64,000 nt of DNA. It comes from Thermomicrobium sp. Its GTDB lineage: Bacteria; Chloroflexota; Chloroflexia; Thermomicrobiales; Thermomicrobiaceae. The position numbers were made by a program, and so were the translations under genes. Below, piece by piece: positions 1-8,152 of this stretch (positions are counted from its first letter, which is position 1; each line of letters begins with the position of its first letter). The DNA is taken from positions 1 to 64,000 of the forward strand of contig JANZZC010000106.1 in the NCBI GenBank assembly GCA_026419575.1, read 5' to 3'. Under the pieces are notes generated by a model, which ran no database searches, was not told the origin of the DNA, and saw only the letters and a list, made by a program, of their open reading frames with translations.

Positions 1-1
1 A

Positions 2-334
2 CTCTCGGTACGGCTCGCGCGTTTGTACCGTGCTTGGCTACGGCTCGCGCTGGCGCTCCTCGCGCTCGGCTTGGTGCTCGACGTGTTCGAGGACGGCCGT
101 CTCGAGCAGGCGACGGTCCCGCTCGGCGCGCTTCCCGAACAGCTCTTCCGCGGGGATCCCGCTGCCTTCGAGAGCCTCGCCATGCTCGTCGCCGTGCTCG
201 GGCCCGTCTGCGGCCTCCTGCTCATGCTCGTCACCTGCGTGCGACGGGGAGACCGGCGGACCGCGTCCCTCGCTGCCCTGGTGTTGGTCGTCGTCGCGGT
301 GCTGCCGGTCGCGCGGAGCCTCGGAGGGCGCTGA
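2..334 (+). CDS. DUF1634 family membrane protein, 5' end outside window
   Basis: Small hydrophobic protein with one membrane segment near the N-terminus, a second around the VLGPVCGLLLMLV stretch and a third at the C-terminus, matching the three-helix layout of DUF1634 proteins. This family is almost always encoded directly before a TauE/SafE exporter, as here: the stop codon lies one base before the exporter ATG. The frame is open to the left edge of the window and the only start inside it is a TTG at 23 without a ribosome site, so the true start is probably upstream. Its role is unknown; it is inferred to be an accessory subunit of the exporter. Confidence 0.7.
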   Translation, partial: LSVRLARLYRAWLRLALALLALGLVLDVFEDGRLEQATVPLGALPEQLFRGDPAAFESLAMLVAVLGPVCGLLLMLVTCVRRGDRRTASLAALVLVVVAVLPVARSLGGR

Positions 335-335
335 C

Positions 336-1178
336 ATGGGGCACCTCACCGAACTCAGCGTCTTCGTCGTCGCCGTGCTCGCCACGACGCTCGGTGCGAT
401 GGTGGGACTGGGCGGCGGTGTCTTCATGGTCCCGCTCTTTTCGGCGTTCCTGGGCGTACCGATCAAGACGGCGATCGCGGCGAGCGGGCTCGCGGTCGTC
501 GTCGGATCCCTCGGGAGTTCTTCGGTCTACCTCGAGCACCGCATGGTGAACCTGCGGCTCGCGCTGGTGCTGCTGATCGCCACGGCGCTGGGAGCGATCG
601 GCGGGGCACTGCTGGTCGCTGCCGCGCCGGTGAACGCCCTGCGTCTCCTCCTCGGGATCGTGCTCTACGCGATGGTCGTCCTCCTGAGCGTCCGGCGGGC
701 GAGCGTCGACCCGGTGGCGACCAGCGAGGATCGTTTCGGCCTGACGGCGAGCTTCTACGATCCAGCGGTCGGGAGCGACGTGCGGTACACCCCGCAGCAC
801 GTCGCTCCCGGGACGGCCCTGAGCACGATCGCCGGCTTCTTTTCCGGCTTGCTCGGCGTGGGGGGCGGCGTCATCCAGGTTCCGCTCATGAACACGCTCA
901 TGCGCGTGCCGGTCAAGGCCGCCGCCGCGACGAGCGCCTACATGGTCGGAGTCACTGTCGTCGGGAGCGTCCTCCTCTACTACGCGAACGAACTCCTGAT
1001 ACCGCAGGTCGCCATCCCGGCAGCCCTGGGAAGCTTCTTCGGCGCGCAACTCGGCTCACGGCTCGGCCGACGGGTGCGCGGTCTGTGGCTGCGCCGCCTT
1101 CTCGTCGCGATCCTGTTCTACCTGGCCACCACGCTGCTGCTGCAAGCGCTCGGTGTCCCCGTCCCCGGTACCCGCTGA
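336..1178 (+). CDS. TauE/SafE family sulfite/sulfonate exporter-type permease
   Basis: A 280-residue integral membrane protein with two homologous halves, each opening with the glycine-rich motif of the family (MVGLGGGVF near residue 27 and LLGVGGGVIQVP near residue 180) and each followed by several hydrophobic helices. A soluble loop of about 50 residues separates the halves. TauE/SafE members move sulfite, sulfonates or other small organic anions across the cytoplasmic membrane; the substrate cannot be read from the sequence. The ATG one base after the DUF1634 stop is chosen because it places the first motif at the usual distance from the start and implies translational coupling. Confidence 0.88.
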   Translation: MGHLTELSVFVVAVLATTLGAMVGLGGGVFMVPLFSAFLGVPIKTAIAASGLAVVVGSLGSSSVYLEHRMVNLRLALVLLIATALGAIGGALLVAAAPVNALRLLLGIVLYAMVVLLSVRRASVDPVATSEDRFGLTASFYDPAVGSDVRYTPQHVAPGTALSTIAGFFSGLLGVGGGVIQVPLMNTLMRVPVKAAAATSAYMVGVTVVGSVLLYYANELLIPQVAIPAALGSFFGAQLGSRLGRRVRGLWLRRLLVAILFYLATTLLLQALGVPVPGTR

Positions 1179-1267
1179 CCGATTCACCGCAAACCGACCG
1201 AGCGCCGGGAGCGTAGTACTTCTGGGTGCACCCATCGGGAGTCGGGCTTCGGTCAGGGAGGTCGACG

Positions 1268-1943
1268 ATGGCACGACTGGCCCTTCGGCATGCGCGACTG
1301 TTCGTGCTCCTCGGGACGATGGTGCTCGCGGCAGCGCTGCCGGGCAGTGCGTTCGCTGCCCCTTGAAGACCCCGCTGCAGCACCGGACGTCACGGTATCG
1401 ATCACGCTCACCGAGTTCTCCATCACCCCCGCGACGATTACCGTGCCGCTGGGCGAGCCGGTGACTTTCGTCGTCACCAATACCGGCGGCGCCCAACACA
1501 ACCTGGAGGTTGAGCTGGAGAGCCAGGGTATCGAGCGACGCCTCTTCGACACCAACCTGATGCCCGGCGAGACGCGCCGCGCGACCTTCACGTTCGAGGC
1601 TCCTGGCGAGTGGGAGATATACTGTCCGGTCGGCAACCACCGTGCGCTCGGCACGCAGAGAACGATCGTCGTCGCGCAGGTGCAACCGACACCCACGCCA
1701 TCGCCGTCCCCGACCGAACCTCCCACCCCGACGGCGGTCAGTCCCACCGCGCAACCGGGCGCGACTCCGAGCCCGACACCAGGTGTCGCAGCGACCCCGA
1801 CACCGCGTCCGCAGCTCGTTCCGGCGACGGGATCGCCACGCCGCCCCACCGGGCTGCCACTCGGCTTTGCGGCCATGCTCGCGGTCATCGCCGGTGTCCT
1901 GCTGGCTGCGCGGAGCGTGCGCCGACGCCTCTCCCGGCGCTGA
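1268..1943 (+). CDS. Surface cupredoxin-like protein, frameshift between signal peptide and copper domain
   Basis: A strong ribosome site (AGGGAGGT) precedes an ATG at 1268 that opens a textbook signal peptide (Arg-rich start, FVLLGTMVLAAALPG core, AFA-A cleavage site), but this frame stops with TGA at 1364. The cupredoxin domain continues in the next frame from about 1362 (LEDPAAAPDV onward). Removing one C from the CCCC run at 1359-1362 joins the two perfectly. The domain has the type 1 copper His (AQHN) and the CPVGNH Cys/His pair. The usual axial Met, expected ten residues after the Cys, is Thr. A Thr/Pro-rich linker, a VPATG motif, a hydrophobic helix and an RRR tail follow, implying anchoring to the cell surface. 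The frameshift may be a sequencing error, a real mutation or recoding. Confidence 0.7.
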
Positions 1944-2465
1944 GCGCCGATCCGGCGCCAGGCTGCGTGCGGTGAGCGAGCTCGCGACCCAGGGCCGAGC
2001 TCGCCGTACCGCGACTTCACGGCGTGCCGTCATCCCCGCCCCGGCACCGGAGCGGCTCCCCGCGACGCCCGCTCTCGGGAGGTCGCTCCGGTGACCGAGC
2101 GGGTGCGACCGGGCACCAGCGGTCGAGTCGTCGCTCGCTCGGCCGTTCCGGTACGTCCGCTCCGCGTCACCGCGCCGACCCCGACGCGGCTCCGCCGCGA
2201 TCCATCCACTGCCGTTCCCCGGCGGCCGCTGTCCCGGACCACAGCCTCTCGCCGTCCCCGGCATGCGTGCGCTCGCGCCGCCGGAGCGCCCACGACCGGC
2301 ACCGAGGCGCAGGACAACGCTCGACGGCCGCGGTCGACGATTCAGGCCAGCGTGCGACCGTTCGCCACGGAACGATCGCGGACAGACCGGCCTGCGTTTA
2401 CGCAGCGTTTACTTTCGAGCGCGAGAATCGATGCGCGGAGAGCGACCGTACGGCAGGGGGCGCGC
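1944..2465 (+). other. Gene-free stretch of about 520 bases
   Basis: GC-rich sequence between the cupredoxin and the cytochrome c gene. Long frames are open here on both strands, but their translations are Arg/Ala/Pro-rich shadow sequence without recognisable motifs. No tRNA, repeat, clear promoter or terminator hairpin was seen. Confidence 0.5.
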
Positions 2466-3287
2466 ATGAGGGAACCGTCGACGATCCGCGACACGCAGCG
2501 AACCGGCACTCGCTGGCTCGGTCGGTTGAGGTGGTTCGCCGCGGGGATCCTCGCGACCCTCCTCGCCCTCGCTGCTGCGAGTTGGTTGCTGGCGCCCCAG
2601 CTCCTCGCGCACCGGGGCGAGTGGCCGTTCGAGCGGGCGCTCGGCCGCTGGGCGATCGACCGGATCGCCAGCGAGCGCAGCCGGGCGATCGCTACCCCGA
2701 CCGGCCAGAGCCGGCGCGCCATCGAGACCGGCCGCATCGTCTACCTCGGCGCCTGCGCCCAATGTCACGGGGCGGACGCCGACGGGAAAGGATGGCTCGG
2801 CACGTTGAGCTATCCGCCGGCCAGTCCGCTCGACGACGCCGATACTCGAGCGCGGAGCGACGCCGAGCTCTACTGGATCATCGCCAACGGCTTGAGCTTC
2901 GCCGGCATGCCGGGTTTCCGAGACCGTCTGAGCGAGGAGCAGATCTGGTCGGTCGTCGCGTACATCCGCGGTCTGCAGAGCGGCAACGCGGCCCCGCTGT
3001 CGGGTGTGCCCACGCCGTCGACGGAAGGGCTCGGTCGGGCGAACCCGGCGACCACGGGCGCGGCTCGTGGCGCCGCCCTGTACGTCTCGCTGGGCTGCGT
3101 CAACTGCCACGGCGCCGGCGGTAACGCGGCAGGGCGCCTGCAACTGCGGGCGACCGACCAGCGCGCCGTCCGGGCCATCCGCGAGGGCACGGACGAGGGG
3201 ATGCCTGCCTACTCCACCGACATCCTCTCGGAGAGCGACCTCGAGGCGCTCCTCGAGTACATCCGAACGTTCAGCACCGGAAGCTGA
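2466..3287 (+). CDS. Membrane-anchored dihaem cytochrome c
   Basis: A 273-residue protein with an uncleaved N-terminal membrane helix (residues 23-44) and two class I cytochrome c domains facing outward. The haem-binding motifs are CAQCH (97-101) and CVNCH (211-215). Candidate axial methionines are in FAGMPGF (Met148) and EGMPAY (Met246). It resembles tandem-domain electron carriers such as those partnering terminal oxidases or alternative complex III, but no such complex is encoded nearby. The ATG at 2466 was chosen because the membrane helix starts about 20 residues later and a GGGGG ribosome site precedes it; the frame stays open far upstream without protein-like sequence. The cupredoxin upstream could be an electron partner (inference). 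Confidence 0.88.
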   Translation: MREPSTIRDTQRTGTRWLGRLRWFAAGILATLLALAAASWLLAPQLLAHRGEWPFERALGRWAIDRIASERSRAIATPTGQSRRAIETGRIVYLGACAQCHGADADGKGWLGTLSYPPASPLDDADTRARSDAELYWIIANGLSFAGMPGFRDRLSEEQIWSVVAYIRGLQSGNAAPLSGVPTPSTEGLGRANPATTGAARGAALYVSLGCVNCHGAGGNAAGRLQLRATDQRAVRAIREGTDEGMPAYSTDILSESDLEALLEYIRTFSTGS

Positions 3288-3557
3288 GCTGCGCCGCGCG
3301 ATCGCCGGGGAGCGCTCGCGTCCCGCATCGCCGCCCCTGGCTCCGGCCCGAACGGGATCGCTGCCGGAAACCGTTGCTCGCGCTGTATGCGTCCCGGAGA
3401 CCAGCAACAGCGGAGCCCCAGTTCGTCGCTACCGGTCAGCACCGCAGGGGCTCGAAAGAGCATCGCCCCGAGCCCGCGCCCCGCCGGTACCACGCGCCCG
3501 CCGCAGCGAACGCCGCGGTTCCCGAGACTCGGCCGCTCGGGAAGCGATCGCTCCCTC

Positions 3558-3586
3558 TTGACAACGGGGCACGGTTGTGCTGTACT
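3558..3586 (+). promoter_or_regulatory. Sigma-70-type promoter of the candidate RNA
   Basis: A perfect -35 box TTGACA (3558-3563) is followed by a 17-base spacer and TGTACT (3581-3586, four of six consensus bases). Transcription would start near 3593 and run into a region with no protein gene on this strand. Confidence 0.5.
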
Positions 3587-3591
3587 AGAGG

Positions 3592-3800
3592 TGCGGTTCC
3601 GAGGAGTCGGCAACGACCCGCTCGGAGGCACCCGGCGAAAGCCGGGTGACCGCTCCGGACAACCGGCAGGACGCGCACTGTACATGGCCCTGGAACGTGT
3701 ACAGGAGCGGTCCGAGCCGGAGCCGAGTGGGGAGGTGAATCCTCGTCACGGCTCACGGAGCGAGCGGGAACCGGGCGGCTCGTCGGAACCCTTCTTTTCG
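3592..3800 (+). ncRNA. Candidate structured noncoding RNA (unrecognised class)
   Basis: Directly downstream of a good promoter lies a stretch rich in perfect helices: GTCG-GCAA-CGAC (3606-3617) enclosed by CCGAG/CTCGG (3599-3603 with 3621-3625); an 8-bp hairpin with GAAA tetraloop (3629-3648); ACCGCTCC (3649-3656) pairing with GGAGCGGT (3704-3711) around an inner TGTACA/TGTACA helix; and a closing helix GGTTCCGA (3595-3602) with TCGGAACC (3783-3790). The closing helix and the first hairpin compete for CCGA, so two alternative folds are possible. A CTTCTTTTCG tract follows. The nearest gene downstream, threonine synthase, is convergent, so this is not an obvious leader. It does not match RNase P, tmRNA, SRP or a riboswitch that I can recall. 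The adjoining bases 3288-3557 show nothing. Confidence 0.35.
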
Positions 3801-3838
3801 TCTCGGCTCTCCGCGCAACACGCCGAGACGGCGCGTCG

Positions 3839-4966
3839 TCACGCCTCCTCGAGGAGCTCGCGCGCAGCGGCTGCCGTTTTGAGTCCGCTCCCGGTCAGGA
3901 GCACGACGACCGGCCCGGCCGGTTCCCAGCCTCGCCGACGCGCGAGACGATACGCGGCGGCTCCCAATCCCGCCGTCGGTTCGACGTACAGCCCTTGGCG
4001 CCAGAGCAGGCGAACGGTCTCCCGGAGCACCGGCTCCGGCACCGCCTCCGGCCAGCCGCCGCTGCGGCGCAAGGCCGCGAGCAGGAGCGCTCCGCGCGGC
4101 GGCGCGCCGATGCGGGCACCTTCCGCGAGCGTCTCCCCCGGTGGCAGCGGGTCGACCTCGTCCGATCCCCGCTCCCAAGCCCGCGCGAGCGGCGCGCACG
4201 CCGCCGGTTGCGCCGCCACGAGCAGCGGTCCACCCGCCCGCCCATCGAGCGCGCCGACCGCCAGCTCGGCACCCACCAGGAGACTGCCACCGCCGACAGG
4301 GACGAAGCAGGCTGCCGGCCAGCGGCGGCCGAGCTGCTCCCACACCTCGAGGAGCCACGTCTTCGTCCCTTCGACGAAGATCGGGTGCCAGTTGTGGCTG
4401 GCGTAGACCCTCCCCGGCACCCGCGCTGCGGCCTGCGCCGCGGCCGCGACCGTCTCGCGCGGTCCAGCGACGAGTTCTACCAGCGCACCGTAGGCGCGAG
4501 CCTGGAGCAGCTTCTCGGCGGACGTCCCAGCGGGCGCGAACACGCGCGCCTCCAACCCGTGCAGCGCCGCGTAAGCGGCGAACGCAGCGGCGGCGTTGCC
4601 GGACGAGTCGACCGTGAGGCACCGGACACCGGCCGCCGCCAGGGAAGCCACGAGCACGCTCGCGCCGCGATCCTTGAACGATCCGGTCGGCAGCGAAAAG
4701 TCGAGCTTGAACCAGACCGGCTCGCCGTCGAGTTCCCCAGCGACGAGCGGCGTCATCCCCTCCCCGAGCGTCCGGCGGGGTCGCGCCGCCGGAAGCACCG
4801 CGGCGTAGCGCCAGAGCGTCGGGTCGTCGCTCGCGATGGCAGCCGGATCCAGCCGCAGCGGCGGGTCGATCGCCAGCACTCCACCGCAACGCGGGCAACG
4901 CCACTGCGCGACGTCGCCCGGCGAGAGATGCCCGCAACGGGAACAGCGCAACGACCAGCCCGTCAT
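3839..4966 (-). CDS. thrC: Threonine synthase-like PLP enzyme with zinc ribbon
   Basis: A 375-residue fold-type II PLP enzyme expected to convert O-phosphohomoserine to threonine. An N-terminal zinc ribbon has CxxC pairs at Cys8/11 and Cys24/27. The PLP lysine is in TGSFKDRG (Lys98). SSGNAAAAF provides the loop that positions the substrate, GGGSLL the phosphate-binding glycines, and TGSGLK the C-terminal signature. The ATG at 4966 puts the zinc ribbon at the N-terminus as in other short thermophile ThrC proteins; the same frame is open upstream but not protein-like. Other amino acid lyases or synthases of this fold are possible, but the ribbon plus SFKDRG favours ThrC. It is monocistronic, with no other threonine genes beside it. 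Confidence 0.82.
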   Translation of the reverse strand: MTGWSLRCSRCGHLSPGDVAQWRCPRCGGVLAIDPPLRLDPAAIASDDPTLWRYAAVLPAARPRRTLGEGMTPLVAGELDGEPVWFKLDFSLPTGSFKDRGASVLVASLAAAGVRCLTVDSSGNAAAAFAAYAALHGLEARVFAPAGTSAEKLLQARAYGALVELVAGPRETVAAAAQAAARVPGRVYASHNWHPIFVEGTKTWLLEVWEQLGRRWPAACFVPVGGGSLLVGAELAVGALDGRAGGPLLVAAQPAACAPLARAWERGSDEVDPLPPGETLAEGARIGAPPRGALLLAALRRSGGWPEAVPEPVLRETVRLLWRQGLYVEPTAGLGAAAYRLARRRGWEPAGPVVVLLTGSGLKTAAAARELLEEA

Positions 4967-5064
4967 GCTCACTGACCTCTCCCGGGGAAGCGCTTCGGCG
5001 TCACTGCGCGGCCGGTCGACCTCCGAGTCGAAGCACCGCCCTCGCTCGCACGCCACCGTTCGCG

Positions 5065-6225
5065 TCAGGCGCCTCGATTCCCCCGCTGCCCGGCAAGACG
5101 GACGAGCTCCCGCACGATGATGTTCCGTTGGATTTCGCTCGTCCCTTCGTAGATCTGCAAGAGCTTGGCGTCGCGGAAGAGCTTTTCCACCGGATAGTCC
5201 GGGCTGTAACCGTTGCCGCCGAACACCTGCACCGCTTCGGTCGCCGCCCACATCGCGGCATCGGCCGAGAACGCCTTGGCCACCGCGGCCGCGAGCGTGT
5301 TGTCTTCGCCGCGATCAGCCAGCCAGGCGGCCAGGTAGGTGAGCTGGCGCGCGGCATCGAGACGGATGCGCATCTCCGCCAGCTTGTGACCAATCGCCTG
5401 ATGCTTGATGATCGGCTGTCCCATCGAGCGGCGCTCTTGGGCATAGGCGAGCGACTCGTCGAGGCAACGCTGGATGATGCCTGCGCCGAAGGCGGCCGCC
5501 ATCGGGCGCGTACGGCGCAGCGTCCGCATCGCGATCGCGAACCCTTCGCCTTCGCGACCGATGCGATTCTCGACCGGCACCGCGACGTCGTGGAACTCGA
5601 TCTCGCCGTTGGAGATCGCCCGTTGCCCGAGCTTGCGGAGCGGCCGCGTGACGATCCCGTCGCGCTCGCGCTCGACGACGAAGACGCTGATGCCGTTGCG
5701 ACCGGCAGCCGGGTCGGTCTTGGCGAAGACGACGAAGAAGCTGGCGATCGGCGCGTTGCCGATCCACCGCTTGTGACCGTTGAGGACGTAGACGTCACCA
5801 CGACGCTCGGCGCGCGTCGTCAGCGCAGCGACGTCCGAACCGGCCTCCGGTTCGGTAAGCGCGAAGCTCGCGTACTCGCCGGCCGTCAGGCGCGGGAGCC
5901 AACGGCGCTTCTGTTCCTCGGTTCCGGCGATCACGATCGGCTCGCCGGCCAGGCAGCTCGAGCAGGCCGCTGCGGTGAAACCGGCGCAGGCCCAGGCGAG
6001 CTGCTCAGCGACCAGCACCAGTTCGAGCACGCCGAGCCCTCGCCCACCGTATTCGGCCGGGATGGTGAGCTCGGTGAGCCCTTCCTCGCGCGCGCGCACG
6101 ATCAACTCGTGCGGATGCCGCTCTTCCCGGTCGTAGACAGCCGCGACCGGCTTGACGACCGTCTCGGCGAACCGGCGAGCACGCGCCTGGAGTTCCTGCT
6201 GCTCCGGCGTCAGACGGAAGTCCAT
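5065..6225 (-). CDS. Acyl-CoA dehydrogenase
   Basis: A 386-residue FAD flavoprotein of the acyl-CoA dehydrogenase family, oxidising an acyl-CoA thioester to the 2-enoyl-CoA and passing electrons to ETF. It shows the FAD/acyl-binding segment [15 protein letters not shown] around residue 120, the KRWIGNA strand, the QVFGGNGY motif and the C-terminal [17 protein letters not shown] signature. The catalytic Glu is expected in this last segment (YEGTSEIQ), as in short and medium-chain enzymes. The ATG at 6225 is preceded by AGGGGAGGGT. No other beta-oxidation genes are adjacent, so the chain length or branched substrate cannot be assigned. Confidence 0.92.
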   Translation of the reverse strand: MDFRLTPEQQELQARARRFAETVVKPVAAVYDREERHPHELIVRAREEGLTELTIPAEYGGRGLGVLELVLVAEQLAWACAGFTAAACSSCLAGEPIVIAGTEEQKRRWLPRLTAGEYASFALTEPEAGSDVAALTTRAERRGDVYVLNGHKRWIGNAPIASFFVVFAKTDPAAGRNGISVFVVERERDGIVTRPLRKLGQRAISNGEIEFHDVAVPVENRIGREGEGFAIAMRTLRRTRPMAAAFGAGIIQRCLDESLAYAQERRSMGQPIIKHQAIGHKLAEMRIRLDAARQLTYLAAWLADRGEDNTLAAAVAKAFSADAAMWAATEAVQVFGGNGYSPDYPVEKLFRDAKLLQIYEGTSEIQRNIIVRELVRLAGQRGNRGA

Positions 6226-6470
6226 GGTACCCTCCCCTGCCTCGCTGCGCATCCCCAACCGTCCCATGATTTAGGCACGGCCGCAGCCGGTTGTCGAGAC
6301 GCGGCGGTCGGGCGAGCGACGTGCTCGTCGCGCGCTCCGGCTGGAGGGAGCGTGCCGCCGGTGCGGCGGCGGCACGGCGTCCCGAGCCGCTGCGGGAATC
6401 CCGAGGCGATACCATACGTGACGTGCGGAGCGAGCGCCGAAGTCCGGCAGCACCGGGAGGAGGCAGCGCC

Positions 6471-7007
6471 ATGACGACGCCGAAGGTCGAGGTGCGGATC
6501 GGCGATATCACCACCGTCGACACGGAAGCGATCGTGAACGCAGCCAACAACCGCCTTTGGATGGGCGTTGGAGTGGCTGGAGCGATCAAGCGGGCTGGCG
6601 GCGAGGAGATCGAGCGTGAAGCGATCGCGCAGGGCCCCATACAGGTCGGTGAGGCGGTCGTCACGGGGGCTGGTCGTCTCCCGCACAAGGCGGTCATCCA
6701 CGCTGCGGCGATGGGCTACGACGACAGCGGGGCGATGATCCCACCGACGCGGGAAACCGTGTACGCCGCGACCCGTGCCGCGCTCGCTCGTTGCGAGGAG
6801 CGCGGACTCCGCTCGATCGCGTTTCCCGCACTCGGTACCGGGGTCGGTGGACTCGACCTCGCCGTGTGCGCCGAAGCGATGATCCAGGCGGTACGCGACC
6901 ATGCAGCGACCGGTGCGACGTTCCCCGAGCGCGTCGTCTTCGTGGTACGGAGCGAGGAGGCAGCCGAAGCGTTCCGGCGAGCGCTCGCTCGCACGATGCC
7001 CGAGTGA
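6471..7007 (+). CDS. Macrodomain protein (ADP-ribose binding/hydrolase)
   Basis: A 178-residue single macrodomain. It has the family signatures VNAANN near residue 22, where the Asn contacts the distal ribose, the phosphate-binding loop MGVGVAGAI, and the PALGTGVGGL loop near residue 120. Such proteins hydrolyse O-acetyl-ADP-ribose or remove ADP-ribose from proteins or nucleic acids; a subset sits with toxin-antitoxin or sirtuin genes, but none is visible here. The start ATG has a GGGAGGAGG ribosome site. A spacing of about 245 bases from the divergent acyl-CoA dehydrogenase leaves room for its own promoter. Confidence 0.88.
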   Translation: MTTPKVEVRIGDITTVDTEAIVNAANNRLWMGVGVAGAIKRAGGEEIEREAIAQGPIQVGEAVVTGAGRLPHKAVIHAAAMGYDDSGAMIPPTRETVYAATRAALARCEERGLRSIAFPALGTGVGGLDLAVCAEAMIQAVRDHAATGATFPERVVFVVRSEEAAEAFRRALARTMPE

Positions 7008-7081
7008 GCCGTATTCTCGCGCGATCCGAGAGCCGTTATCATGCGCCTGCAGGTTCGGTACCTGGCAGGCGAGGAGGTCGT

Positions 7082-8143
7082 ATGCAGCGGTTCCGGATCG
7101 CGGTGATCCCCGGCGACGGGGTCGGCAAGGAGGTCGTTCCGGCCGGCCAGCGTGTGCTCGAGGCGGCCGTGGCCGGCGAGGCCGAGCTTTTGTGGCACCA
7201 CTTCCCCTGGGGTTCTGACTACTATCGTCGCACCGGCGCACTCATGCCGCCGGACGGTGTCGAGCAGCTCCGGGGCTTCGACGCGATCTACTTCGGCGCT
7301 GTCGGCGACCCACCGCACGTCCCCGACCACGTCACCCTCTGGGGACTCCTGCTCCCGATCCGCAAGCAGCTCGACCTCTACGTGAACGTTCGGCCGATTC
7401 GCCTCCTCCCCGGCATCGCCGGTCCGCTGCGCGACAAGGGACCGGAACAGATCGACATGGTGTTCGTCCGCGAGAACACCGAAGGCGAATACGCCGGTGT
7501 CGGCGGCCGCGTCCACGTCGGTACGCCGCACGAAGTCGCGCTGGAAACCGCCGTCTTCTCACGGTTCAACGTGGAGCGCGTTGTGCGCTTCGCCTTCGAA
7601 CTGGCCCGCAAGCGCCGGAAGCACGTCACGAGCATCACGAAGAGCAACGCGCAGCAGTTCGGGATGGTCCTGTGGGACGAAGTGGTGCAAACGGTCGCCC
7701 GCGACTACCCTGACGTCACGGTGACCTCGCTCCTGGTCGACGCCGCTGCCGCCCTGATGGTCCGCGCTCCCGAGCGGTTCGATGTGGCGGTGGGGAGCAA
7801 CCTGTTCGCCGACATCCTGACCGACCTGGGTGCCGCGCTCATGGGCAGCCTGGGGCTCGCCCCCAGTGCGAACCTGGCCTCCGCCCCGGGCGTCCCCTCG
7901 CTGTTCGAGCCGGTGCCCGGCAGCGCGCCGGACGTCGCCGGTCGCGGCATCGCCAATCCGATCGGCACGATCTGGGCCGGCGCGATGATGCTGGAACACC
8001 TCGGGCTCGTCGAGGCCGCCCACCGCGTCCTCCGGGCGATCGAACGGTTGACCGCGGAGGGGAAGATCCTCACTCCGGACCTCGGCGGCACGGCCTCGAC
8101 CGAACAGGTCGCTGACCGGATCATCGAGTTGCTCGGCGCGTAG
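7082..8143 (+). CDS. Tartrate/isopropylmalate-type decarboxylating dehydrogenase
   Basis: A 353-residue member of the isocitrate/isopropylmalate dehydrogenase family. It has IPGDGVGKEVV at the N-terminus, the VRENTEGEYAGVGG substrate loop, the Lys-Asn of SITKSNAQ, and the metal and catalytic aspartates in VGSNLFADILTDLGA. The pattern PFGW(S)DYYRRTG and the loop sequence are closer to tartrate dehydrogenase/D-malate dehydrogenase than to LeuB, so the NAD-dependent oxidation of tartrate or D-malate is the best guess. The ATG at 7082 has an AGGAGGT ribosome site. The following enolase-superfamily gene begins ten bases after the stop, so the two probably form a hydroxyacid or sugar-acid catabolic operon. 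Confidence 0.83.
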   Translation: MQRFRIAVIPGDGVGKEVVPAGQRVLEAAVAGEAELLWHHFPWGSDYYRRTGALMPPDGVEQLRGFDAIYFGAVGDPPHVPDHVTLWGLLLPIRKQLDLYVNVRPIRLLPGIAGPLRDKGPEQIDMVFVRENTEGEYAGVGGRVHVGTPHEVALETAVFSRFNVERVVRFAFELARKRRKHVTSITKSNAQQFGMVLWDEVVQTVARDYPDVTVTSLLVDAAAALMVRAPERFDVAVGSNLFADILTDLGAALMGSLGLAPSANLASAPGVPSLFEPVPGSAPDVAGRGIANPIGTIWAGAMMLEHLGLVEAAHRVLRAIERLTAEGKILTPDLGGTASTEQVADRIIELLGA

Positions 8144-8152
8144 GGGGAAGAG

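Noticed and set aside
3581-3660. Similarity of CTAGAGGTGCG to the start of the lysine riboswitch
   Set aside because: Only the first nine or so bases match; the conserved GCCGAAG and later core elements are absent and the downstream gene is convergent.
4141-4617. Plus-strand Ala/Pro/Arg-rich frames over thrC
   Set aside because: Antisense to a PLP enzyme with intact SFKDRG and zinc-ribbon motifs.
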